DNA of 64,000 nucleotides from Methylomagnum ishizawai (GTDB taxonomy: Bacteria > Pseudomonadota > Gammaproteobacteria > Methylococcales > Methylococcaceae). The position numbers were made by a program, and so were the translations under genes. The notes beneath the pieces are model-generated. The model saw only the letters and a list, made by a program, of their open reading frames with translations, did not search any database and was not told where the DNA came from. Below, piece by piece: positions 18,621 through 27,200 of this stretch; position 1 is the stretch's first letter; every line of letters starts with the position of its first letter. Location of the stretch: contig NZ_FXAM01000001.1 in the NCBI RefSeq assembly GCF_900155475.1, forward strand, positions 228,501-292,500, read 5' to 3'.

Positions 18621-20021
18621 TTACTGCGCCTTGATACGGATTTTCTTTTGCACGCTGGCAAGCCCGTGGTTATCGGTCACCACCAGCGAGAACTGGTAGA
18701 CCGATCCCTTGGCCCCCGCCGTGAAGCCCAGGGTGGGCAGGGCGCTACCGCTCAGGCCGGTGGCCGGTCCTGCGATCTGCACCCACTGGTAGGCCACGAT
18801 GCCATCGCCCGCGTCCGGGTCGTAGCTGGTCCCCCCGTCCAAGTTGACCGTGCCGCCGGGAGCCACCGTGGCCGGCCCGTGGATCACGGCCACCGGCCTG
18901 TGGTTGGGCACGACGACCCGCTTGTAGGCCTTGCCGATCCTGCCGCCGGCGTCGGTCACGGCCAGTTGGAACAGGTAGGTATCGCCCGCCTGTCCGGCCA
19001 CGAACACCGCCTTGGCCGGGCCCGCGCCCGAACCCAGCGTCACCGCCGGGCCGGACACCTGGGTCCAGGCATAACCCAGGTCGCCGCTGTAATCGGGGTC
19101 GTAGCTGGCGCTGCCGTCGAGGACCACCGTCGCGCCCGGTTCCACCTTCATCGCCGGTCCCGGCACCGCCACCGGGGTCAGGTTGTCGCCCCGGCCCCCG
19201 TGGGACCACAGCAGGGTGGCGTTGGCGGGATTCAGGCTGAAGAAGGCCGTGCCGCCGCCCAGGTCGGTGGTTTTCAGCTTGTTGACGCCGGGCGCTTTGA
19301 GGCCCAGGAAGAAGAACCGCAGCTTCTGGTCCTTGGCCCCGTCGGCGTCGCGCACCGTGGCGGCGGTCGAGAACCCGAAATTCCCCGCGATATCGATGCC
19401 CCATAGGTAATCGAAATACGCGCCATAGGCATCGTCGGTGGCGTCGGTGGTTTCGCTCAGGTTGGCCGCGAAATCGGTCATGGTGGTGAAATCGCCCGGC
19501 GTTAAGCCGTTGGCGGCGGCGGCGTTGAGGTTGAGGTGGTCCACGCGGGTCTGGATCGCCGCCGAGATTTGGCTGACGGCGAGGCTGGCGCTCTTATCGT
19601 TCAGCTCCATCAGCAGGCCCAGCGACACCGGATCGTTCAGCGCCGTGATCGCGAAACCCCAGCCCGAAGGTGCCGCGCCGACGCCGGGCGCGGCGATGCC
19701 GCCATAGGTGTTGTTGGCCGCGATGTTGAAGCGCAGGGGATTGCCGGCGGCGGCCAGGGCCTTGAAGCGCGGGTCCAAATGCCAGACCCGCCCGGAAGCG
19801 TCGAGCAGGAACTCCTCGGCGGTGACGCCGAGATCGAGGCTATAGGACTTCGCGGCAACCGGGTCCCAGACGTTCAGGAACAGTTCGCCGCTGGCACCGG
19901 AATGGGTATCGGTGGGAATGGCATGGGCCGCGCCGTCGGCGATGGCGGCTTCCGCGCCGGGAGTGGACAGCAGCAGGCACAGGCCCGCCCCGCCCAGCAG
20001 GTTGAATCGTGTTGTTTTCAT
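18621..20021 (-). CDS. Secreted protein: shared N-terminal domain plus two PKD-like domains
   Basis: 466 residues with a signal peptide (LLGGAGLCLLLSTPGAEA). Residues about 25-275 are paralogous to the N-terminal domain of the downstream gene; shared landmarks are SGELFLNVWD, AAKSYSLDLG, FNIAANNTYG, LTPGDFTTMTDFAANLSE and WGIDIAGNFGFS. The remainder consists of two PKD/Ig-like beta-sandwich domains, each with a DGSASYDPD or DGGTSYDPD motif and YxWxQVSGPA strands. The pair probably arose by duplication followed by exchange of C-terminal modules. The stop is 72 bp from the start of the next gene, so they may be co-transcribed. The N-terminal domain is not a family I can name, though it resembles segments seen in PEP-CTERM proteins; no sorting signal is present. 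Confidence 0.8.
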   Translation of the reverse strand: MKTTRFNLLGGAGLCLLLSTPGAEAAIADGAAHAIPTDTHSGASGELFLNVWDPVAAKSYSLDLGVTAEEFLLDASGRVWHLDPRFKALAAAGNPLRFNIAANNTYGGIAAPGVGAAPSGWGFAITALNDPVSLGLLMELNDKSASLAVSQISAAIQTRVDHLNLNAAAANGLTPGDFTTMTDFAANLSETTDATDDAYGAYFDYLWGIDIAGNFGFSTAATVRDADGAKDQKLRFFFLGLKAPGVNKLKTTDLGGGTAFFSLNPANATLLWSHGGRGDNLTPVAVPGPAMKVEPGATVVLDGSASYDPDYSGDLGYAWTQVSGPAVTLGSGAGPAKAVFVAGQAGDTYLFQLAVTDAGGRIGKAYKRVVVPNHRPVAVIHGPATVAPGGTVNLDGGTSYDPDAGDGIVAYQWVQIAGPATGLSGSALPTLGFTAGAKGSVYQFSLVVTDNHGLASVQKKIRIKAQ

Positions 20022-20043
20022 CGTTTCGCATCCCCTTCAAGGA

Positions 20044-21585
20044 TCAACGCAGCTCGGCCGTGCCGTAGTCGGGATTGACCACGGGCACCGTGCAGGCGTC
20101 GATGCCGCCACCGGCGCGTTTATGGGTATACGGGGTCACCGGGTTGGCGGCGTTGAACACCGGGTCGGGCACGTAGCCGTTGGCGCTGAGGGCCACATAG
20201 CCCGCCGTGCCGAAGCTGTGGATATCGGCTTGGTTGCGGGCGTTCACGTTGTCCGGCCTCTGGCCGTACTTGACCAACGCCCTCAGCACATTGCCCTGGT
20301 CGGCGGTGACGTTGTTCATCCATTGGATGCCGTATTCCGACCACAGCGGATATTTACCCAGTGCCACCTGTTCCACGGTGGGGGCCGCCCCGTCGATCTT
20401 GATGAAGCGGTAATTGGCGGAGCGCGAGACATTGCGCTCGGTGGTCTGGATGCCGATGGCCCAGCGGTTGCCCTTGGCGGTCGGGAGGAAATTGGTGGTG
20501 CCGTTGTTGAAGTCGCTCAGGCAGTTGTCCTCGGCTCCGAGGCTGGTGGCGAGCTGGGCGTCGGTGAAACCGCCCGGCTGCACCAAGCGCGGCGCGGAAT
20601 TGCCGAGGCAGGGGTTTTGCAAAATGGTGGCGAGCAGGGCGACCTGCTGCCCGGCCCCGTTCTCGCGGCGGCAGATATGCACCGTGGTGTCGTCCGGTGC
20701 CTTGAGATAGCTGGCGCTGCCACCGTTGGAGGCCCAGCGCGCCGCCACTTGGCTCAGGGTCAGGGCCGTGCCCGAGGCGTTCACAGAAAAACTATCCCAA
20801 TCCGACACCGCGCCGCTGAATAGGCTGGCGAGTTGCTGCTTGCTCAGGCTGGGCATACAGGCGGCGGTTTCGTCCATATTGGCGCTGGTGGTGCTGCCCG
20901 GCACGGCGCAGTTGCTCGGCAAGGCACCGCTCAGCACCTGGGCATATTGCAGGGCGTTGCGTAGTAATAGCGTGACCGGGGTGCCGATGATATGGCCGGC
21001 GATGGCGTTGCGGTTGGGGATGCCGCTGGCGACGATCTCGGCCTGGCCGGTGGGGACGTTGTCGCCGCCGCGGAAGGCGTCCGGGGTGACATCGGACACG
21101 CTGCCGGTGGCGGTGATATTGGGCGTCACCGTGGTGCAGGAATAATCGTAATTGAAGGTGGTGCCACCGCTGGTGAAGCTGCCGCTAAAGGCGGTGCAAG
21201 CGGCGGTGGAAGGTTTTTCCAGATAGGTCAGCTTGGTGCCTTTGAGGGCGTCCAGGCCCACATAGGACGCGCCCAAGCGCCGCCGGGAAATCCACAGCTT
21301 CTTGGTGCCGACGAGGCCGCTGACCTTGCTGCCGTCGGTGCTGCAATAAATCGCCCAGTAATCGTTGTTGGTGGCCTTGCTCGGGTCGCTGGTGTAGTTC
21401 TGGAAATAGGTGTGGATGTTGGACGAACAGAGGGCGGGCGCGAAGAACTTGTCGTTGGCCTGGGAACCGGGGACGTAGAGGACGATATCGGGATCGCCGT
21501 CGCCGGGGGTCAGCGCGGACGCCGTGCCCGCGAACGCGGCGAGCAGCGTGGCGAATAGGGTTTTCGGGAAAACGGGGGTTGGCAT
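20044..21585 (-). CDS. Secreted PstS-like (periplasmic binding protein fold) protein
   Basis: 513 residues starting at ATG 21585, with AGGAG 7-8 bases upstream; a longer in-frame start lacks such a site. The signal peptide is TLFATLLAAFAGTASA. Features recalling phosphate-binding PstS/DING proteins are an early VLYVPGSQA strand, SLSKQQLASLFSGAVSDW (compare the LSxxQLAxIFxGxIxNW motif of PstS) and CRRENGAGQQ in the place of the usual ligand loop. It is much longer than PstS (about 350) and has eight or more cysteines, suggesting a disulfide-bonded extracellular protein. Ligand and role are unknown. It is the first gene of the minus-strand exoprotein set. Confidence 0.65.
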   Translation of the reverse strand: MPTPVFPKTLFATLLAAFAGTASALTPGDGDPDIVLYVPGSQANDKFFAPALCSSNIHTYFQNYTSDPSKATNNDYWAIYCSTDGSKVSGLVGTKKLWISRRRLGASYVGLDALKGTKLTYLEKPSTAACTAFSGSFTSGGTTFNYDYSCTTVTPNITATGSVSDVTPDAFRGGDNVPTGQAEIVASGIPNRNAIAGHIIGTPVTLLLRNALQYAQVLSGALPSNCAVPGSTTSANMDETAACMPSLSKQQLASLFSGAVSDWDSFSVNASGTALTLSQVAARWASNGGSASYLKAPDDTTVHICRRENGAGQQVALLATILQNPCLGNSAPRLVQPGGFTDAQLATSLGAEDNCLSDFNNGTTNFLPTAKGNRWAIGIQTTERNVSRSANYRFIKIDGAAPTVEQVALGKYPLWSEYGIQWMNNVTADQGNVLRALVKYGQRPDNVNARNQADIHSFGTAGYVALSANGYVPDPVFNAANPVTPYTHKRAGGGIDACTVPVVNPDYGTAELR

Positions 21586-21943
21586 GTGAAGGCTCCTGGA
21601 TTCGGTGGCATCGAAGGATGGGCAATCGGGCGAAGCGGTTCCGCGCCGGGGACCGGGCACCGCCCACGCGGCGGATTCCGGTCCCCAGGCGCATTCGCAA
21701 CTATATGGATGGCTACATAGCGCGATCCAATCCTAAAGCAAGCCATAGCCTTGAGTAAACAACGATGCCTCACCGTCTAGCGCGATTTACCTCCGCAATG
21801 ATGGAAATGCCGCATTTCACAAGTCTGGTAAAATACAGAATAACTAAATGATTTTATTGAAAAATATCTCGAAGCGCCGCTGGTGTTCTATCCCGTGCAT
21901 GGGACGGATCGGATCAAGCGCTGTTTTTTAAATACATAGCGAC

Positions 21944-21972
21944 TTGCCCAGTCCAGCGGGAATCAATATAAC
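21944..21972 (+). promoter_or_regulatory. Candidate sigma-70 promoter for the SUOX-like / di-haem cytochrome genes
   Basis: TTGCCC at 21944-21949 and TATAAC at 21967-21972 are separated by 17 bp. They match the -35 box at 4 of 6 and the -10 box at 5 of 6 positions. The start codon of the first gene is at 22100, leaving a leader of about 120 nt. Confidence 0.5.
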
Positions 21973-21994
21973 TAGGACAACATCGCGTAAACCC

Positions 21995-22016
21995 GCGCCA
22001 CCTTCTGGGGTGGCGC
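21995..22016 (+). promoter_or_regulatory. Stable hairpin in the 5' leader of the SUOX-like gene
   Basis: GCGCCACC (21995-22002) and GGTGGCGC (22009-22016) form a perfect 8-bp stem with the loop TTCTGG. It lies between the candidate promoter and the start at 22100 and is not followed by a T-run, so it is unlikely to be a simple terminator. I could not match the leader to a known riboswitch. Confidence 0.45.
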
Positions 22017-22099
22017 ATGGCGGAGCCAGGGGGATGGACGGCACATCGGACGAGCGTTCCCGCGATGGCTGTTCCCACTTAACGATTCAGGAGCAAACC

Positions 22100-22651
22100 A
22101 TGCTATTCCGCACTTTCGTTCCACCGGCCTTGGCCGTGTCGCTGCTGCTCGGCTTGACCGCGACTGCCGAGGCCGCCTCCAGTTGCCTGGGCGGGCCGTC
22201 CACCACCCTCAGGCTGGCCGGTCCCGCCATCGCCACGCCGAAAACCTTCACCCCGGCCAGCCTCGCCACCTACCCGCCCTCGAAAGTGACGGTCAGCTAT
22301 TTTTCCGGCGCGTCGGGCATGGTGACCAAGACCTTCGTCGGGGTGCCCCTGTACGATTTGATCCAGGCCGCCGGCTTGGTGGTCGATGCCAACCGCAAGA
22401 ACGACAAGCTCAGGAAATACCTGGCCGCCACCGCCACCGATTGCTACCAGGCGATCCTGTCCTATGCCGAAATCGACCCCGGCTATGGCGGCCAGCAAGC
22501 CATGGTGGCCTATGCCACGGTGGATGCCACCGGCACCCAAATTCCCCTGGACGACACCGAAGGCGCGATGAAACTGGTCATCCCCGGCGACAAATTCGGC
22601 GGCAGGCAGGTTTTCCACCTCGAATCGCTCACAGCGCGCTCGGCCCCTTGA
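22100..22651 (+). CDS. Small secreted SUOX-fold (oxidoreductase molybdopterin-binding-like) protein
   Basis: 183 residues with a signal peptide (FVPPALAVSLLLGLTATAEA) and AGGAG 7 bases before the ATG. The mature part follows the pattern of small molybdopterin-binding-domain proteins: SYFSGASGMVTKTFVGVPLYDLIQAAGL, KNDKLRKYLAATATDCYQAILSYAEIDP and KLVIPGDKFGGRQVFHLESL. No cysteine sits at the position that ligates Mo in sulfite oxidase or MsrP, so cofactor binding is uncertain; related small proteins are often annotated only by fold. The next gene, a di-haem cytochrome c, starts 51 bp downstream, suggesting a shared periplasmic redox role. Confidence 0.72.
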   Translation: MLFRTFVPPALAVSLLLGLTATAEAASSCLGGPSTTLRLAGPAIATPKTFTPASLATYPPSKVTVSYFSGASGMVTKTFVGVPLYDLIQAAGLVVDANRKNDKLRKYLAATATDCYQAILSYAEIDPGYGGQQAMVAYATVDATGTQIPLDDTEGAMKLVIPGDKFGGRQVFHLESLTARSAP

Positions 22652-22702
22652 CCCACCGGGGGCGTCCTGGGTGGGCGCCCCCGCCTCCGCCCGGAATCCG
22701 CC

Positions 22703-24049
22703 ATGACCGCAATCCGCTTTCTCCCCGCCTTGGTGCTGGCTTCGCATACCGCCCTGGCCCTGGACAACGACACGCCTCTGCCCAACGCCACCGGCGCGGT
22801 CGCCACCCACAACACCCTGGGCGTGATCGACGCCGACAATCCTTTTTTCCAAGTGCTAGGGAGCAATGGCCGGAGCTGCGATACCTGCCATAAACCGGAA
22901 AACGGCTGGAGTATCACCCCCGCCGCCCTCAAGCAACGCTTCGACGCCAGCCAGGGCACCGACCCCATCTTCAGGACCCACGACGGGGCCAACCGCCCCG
23001 ACGCCAAGGTCAAAACCCTCAAGGACCGCCAAAGCGCCTACAGCCTCCTGCTCAACAAGGGTTTGATCCGCTTCGGCCTGGCGTTTCCGGCCCAGGCCGA
23101 GTTCCAACTTGCCGCCGTCAGCGATCCCTACGACTATCTCACCCCGGTCTCGACCGAACTTTCCCTCTACCGCCGCCCGCTGCCCGCCACCAACCTCAAG
23201 TTCCTGAACGCCGTCATGTGGGACGGGCGGGAAACGGTGGACGGGAAACCCATCGCCTTCGACCTGCGCAACCAAGCCAACACGGCCACCACCGGCCACG
23301 CCCAAAGCTCCCCGCTCCCCATGGCGCAACGCCGCGCCATCGTCGCTTTCGAGACTCGGTTGTTCACCGCCCAAGTCGAAGACTTCCAGGCCGGGGCGCT
23401 GACCCCGGCCCCCCTCAAGGGCGGCCCCATCCCGCTGTCGAAACAGCGCTTCTATCCCGGCATCAACGCCTTCGGCGGCGACTCCCGCAGCGGCGCGGCC
23501 TTCGATCCCACCGTATTCACCCTGTTCAACGCCTGGAATAAGCTGATCGACACCGACCCCACCGACATCCGCGCCGCCATCGCCCGCGGCCAAAAGCTGT
23601 TCAACACCCGCACTTTCGTCATCTCCGGGGTGGCGGGGCTGAACGATTCCCCCGATTTCGGCAGTCCCGCCACCCTGGTCGGGACGTGTAGCACCTGCCA
23701 TAACGTCCCCAATGTCGGCGGCGATTCCGGCGTCCATTACATGGATACCGGCGTTGCCGACGCCGCCAACCGTAGCGGCGATCTGCCGCTCTATACCCTG
23801 CGGAATAAAACCACCGGCGCGACCCTCGCGACCACCGATCCGGGCCGGGCTATGCTCACCGGCCTGTGGGCGGACATAGGCCGCTTCAAAGTGCCGGGGC
23901 TGCGCGGGCTCGCCGCCAGGGCGCCTTATTTCCACAACGGCATGGCTCCGGCCTTGGGGAATGTGCTGGACTTCTACGATGGCCGTTTCCATCTCGGGCT
24001 CGACAACCGGGAACGGCTGGATTTGATCCTGTTCCTGAGGTCGTTATGA
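22703..24049 (+). CDS. Di-haem cytochrome c, CCP/MauG-like
   Basis: 448 residues with a short signal peptide (FLPALVLASHTALA). Two haem c sites are present: CDTCH at residues 59-63 and CSTCH at 329-333. The C-terminal part has the family pattern FKVPGLRGLAARAPYFHNGMA, which contributes to the second haem environment. Bacterial cytochrome c peroxidases and MauG-like proteins share this build; surface-associated versions occur in Methylococcus. Whether it reduces peroxide or oxidises a partner protein cannot be told from sequence. It follows the SUOX-like gene and its stop overlaps a tiny ORF (ATGA at 24046). Confidence 0.88.
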   Translation: MTAIRFLPALVLASHTALALDNDTPLPNATGAVATHNTLGVIDADNPFFQVLGSNGRSCDTCHKPENGWSITPAALKQRFDASQGTDPIFRTHDGANRPDAKVKTLKDRQSAYSLLLNKGLIRFGLAFPAQAEFQLAAVSDPYDYLTPVSTELSLYRRPLPATNLKFLNAVMWDGRETVDGKPIAFDLRNQANTATTGHAQSSPLPMAQRRAIVAFETRLFTAQVEDFQAGALTPAPLKGGPIPLSKQRFYPGINAFGGDSRSGAAFDPTVFTLFNAWNKLIDTDPTDIRAAIARGQKLFNTRTFVISGVAGLNDSPDFGSPATLVGTCSTCHNVPNVGGDSGVHYMDTGVADAANRSGDLPLYTLRNKTTGATLATTDPGRAMLTGLWADIGRFKVPGLRGLAARAPYFHNGMAPALGNVLDFYDGRFHLGLDNRERLDLILFLRSL

Positions 24050-24150
24050 ACCCGAGTCCTGTCACCGAAGCCCACATCGCCGAACCGGGACCGGGCTTCG
24101 CCCGCGTCGAACCCAGGCCCGGCAAACCGGCCCGGCGGGCGGCGGAGTGA
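24046..24150 (+). CDS. Possible 34-aa ORF overlapping the cytochrome stop
   Basis: An ATG overlaps the cytochrome stop codon as ATGA and opens a 34-residue frame ending at 24150. The peptide is Pro/Arg/Glu-rich with no recognisable feature. The overlap favours translation by coupling, but GC-rich DNA produces such frames by chance, so this is weak. Confidence 0.2.
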   Translation: MNPSPVTEAHIAEPGPGFARVEPRPGKPARRAAE

Positions 24151-24267
24151 GTTTATGGTGGAGGGGGCACAGGGTTGGGAGGCAAGGCGGGCCGATGACG
24201 ACCGTAGGCCGGTGCCGCGTCCCGCCCTGACCATACGGCCACGGGGTATGGCCGGGGTCCGGCATTG

Positions 24268-27200
24268 ATGGGCCGGACCCGGCGGGACCGTCGCGCCGGA
24301 GGCTGGCATTTACGCCGGGCCGTGCGGGGTTTGTTGCTGTGCGGCGGCATCGGCGCGGCGCGGGCCGAATTGCCGGTGCCCGCCGCCGCCTGGGCCACGG
24401 CGGGACAAGCCACCCGCGAGGTCGTGGGCAACGCCATGACCATCCACCAGCAGACCGACAAAGCTATCCTCAACTGGCAAAGCTTCGACATCGGCCTTAA
24501 CAACGCCGTCCATTTCAAGCAGCCCGGCCCCGCCGCCGTCGCCCTCAACCGTATCGGCCCCGGCGACCAACCCAGTCGCATCCTCGGCACCCTCGACGCC
24601 AACGGCCAGGTCTATCTGGTCAATCCCAACGGCTTCGTGTTCGGCCCCGGCGCACAGGTTAATGTGAATTCCCTGGTCGCCAGCACGCTGAATATCTCCG
24701 ACGCGGCCTTCAACAGCGGGCTGACCAAGCTCATCAACCAATCCCAGGGCAGCGAGCCGGTGGCGGCCCTGACCGGCACCGGCCAGGTCTACCGCCAGGA
24801 CGCCCAGGGCCGTCCCCTGCTCGACGCCCACGGCCAGCCCCTGAAAATCAGCATCGAAACCCAGCCCGGCTCCCGCATCGCCAGCAACGCGGCGGGCGGG
24901 CGCATCCTGTTGGTGGCTCCCGCCATCGTCAACCAAGGCACGGTCAGCGCTCCCGACGGCCAGGTGGTGCTGGCCGCCGCCACCGACAAGGTGTACTTGC
25001 AGGAAGCCGACGCCGATTCCAAGCTGCGCGGCATCCTGGTCGAGGTCAAGACCGGTGGCGACATTCAGAACCTGGGCAAACTGGTGGCGGCCCGCGGCAA
25101 TGTGACCGCCCTGGGCTACATGATCCATCAACAAGGGCGGGTGTCGGCCTCCACCTCGGTCAGTCTGAACGGCACGGTGCGGCTATTGGCGCGGGAAGGC
25201 GCGGCTATCGAGCGCGACAGCAACGGAGCCCTCCACCTCGTGCCGCAAACCACCCGCCGCGCCAGCGACCTGGGCGATGGCCTGGGCCTCCAGGCCACGG
25301 TGAGCCTGGACGCGGGCAGCACCACCCGCGTCGATCTCGACGCCTCCAAGGGCAAGGCGGTGGACGAACAAGCCCAGACACCCTCGCGGGTCGAAATCGG
25401 CGGCGGCAAGATCGTCATGGCGGCGGGGTCCGCCCTCGTGGCGCACGGAGGGCAGGTCGATCTCACCGCCAGCGCCCATCCCGCCCATCCCCTGCTCGCC
25501 ACCACCGCCGACAATCCCAGCCGCATCGTGCTGGAACCCGGCAGCCGGATCGACGTGTCCGGCTCGCGCAAAACCGTCCTGCCCATGTCGCGCAATGTGG
25601 TGTCGGTGGAACTGCGCGACAACGAACTGCGCGATTCGCCCTTGCAGAAGGACGGTATCCTGCACGGCCAGACCGTACAGGTCGATATCCGCAAAGGCAC
25701 GCCCTTGGCCGATATTTCCGGGGCCATCGCCCGCATCCGCCGCTCGGTGCAGGAGCGCAACGCCAACGGCGGCACGGTGAACCTGGAGTCGGAGGGGGAT
25801 GTGTTGTTCGGCCAGGGCGCGGTGGTCGATGTCTCGGGCGGGGCGGTGCGCTATCTCGACGGCTGGCTTAAAACCACGCAATTGGTTTCGGGCGACCAGG
25901 TTTACGATATTGCCCAAGCCGACCCCAACCGCCATTACGACGCCCTCCTGGGCCGGTTCAGCCTGCTGCATCCGCGCTGGAATATCACCCAGACTTGGGA
26001 CTTGCCCGGCCCCGTCGGCCAGGGCCGTTTCGAGCAGGGCTATACCGAAGGCCAATCCGCCGGAACGCTGAATATCCAGGCCCGCGACCTCTCCCTGGAT
26101 GGCACGGTAAAAGCCGCCACCGTGGCCGACCGCTATCAACGGGCCATCTCCGAACGGCCCGCGGGCGGCACTTTGTCCATCGATCTGGCTTGGTCGGGCC
26201 AGCGCCAGCAAGCGGTGGAATTCCGCAACCTGGGCGCACCGCTCAAGCTATCGGCCAGCGATCCCGTCTCCGGCTTCGGCGCCGACGGCACACCGCCCAC
26301 CCTGGTGCTGGGCAACGAGCTATTCCGGGGCGGGGTGCAGAAGTTGCAGATTTCCAGCGGTGGCCGGATCGCCATCGCCCAAGACACCGACCTCGAACTC
26401 CCCGCCGCCGGTAGCCTGGACCTCGATGGCGGGGCGGTGTCGGTCGAGGGCAATATCTCCGCGCCCTCGGGCAGCATCACGCTCGCCACCCAGCACATCG
26501 CCGGGGCTGCCGAAACCTTGTCGGGCGATCTCCAACTCGGCGCGGCCACCCGTCTGGACACCAGCGGACTCTGGGTCAACGACCAGCCCGGCAACCGCCA
26601 AACCCTCGATCCTGTGGCCCTACCTATCGCGGGCGGGAGCATCGCCCTGCATGCCGTGGGCGGGCTGGATTTGGCGGAAGGCAGCCGGATCAGCGCCGAC
26701 GGCGGGGCGTGGCTGGCGAAGAACGGCAAGGTCACGGCGGGCGCGGGCGGATCGATTGCGCTGGGCGTGGCGGGCAACACCCCGACCACGCTCGCGCTCG
26801 GAGCCAGCCTCAGCGCCCATGGTTTATCCGCAGGTGGCAGTTTGGCGATCACCGCTAATGCTATCCGGGTGGGCGCGGACCCGGACCCGGACCCGGCGGA
26901 GGCCGCCGCCACCCAGTTGAATCTCGCGCCGGACACCCTGGCCTATGGCGGTTTCGGCCAGATCGCCCTGACCGCCAATGGCGGCGATTTGTCCATCGCG
27001 CCCGGCACGGCCTTGGATTTACGGCTGGAAACCTGGGAATTGGACCGCGCTTATCCGGCCCAGGCCAGCGGCACCCCGCTGGCCGGTTTCAGCCATGCCG
27101 TGTTGCAACCGGAAGCCTTCCGCACCCCGGTCGATCTGACGCTGACCCTGGATCACGACGCCCAGGTCGGTGCCTACGATCCCCAGCACAGCTTGAGCCT

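Larger units (their letters stand above)
21586..22099. other. AT-rich divergent intergenic region (514 bp)
   Basis: This region between divergent genes is clearly richer in A and T than its surroundings, especially 21720-21980. On the minus strand a weak promoter can be drawn (TTGCTT at 21741-21736, 16-bp spacer, TATGTA at 21719-21714). On the plus strand there is a better one, listed separately, followed by a strong hairpin at 21995-22016. I see no gene in it. Confidence 0.6.

Noticed and set aside
21860..22099. Known riboswitch (molybdenum cofactor, cyclic di-GMP, cobalamin or TPP) in the leader of the SUOX-like gene
   Set aside because: A hairpin is present, but I could not find the conserved core sequences of any of these classes.
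22100..22651. True molybdenum sulfite oxidase or MsrP
   Set aside because: The protein is much shorter and has no cysteine in the Mo-ligand position; only the fold-level resemblance is kept.
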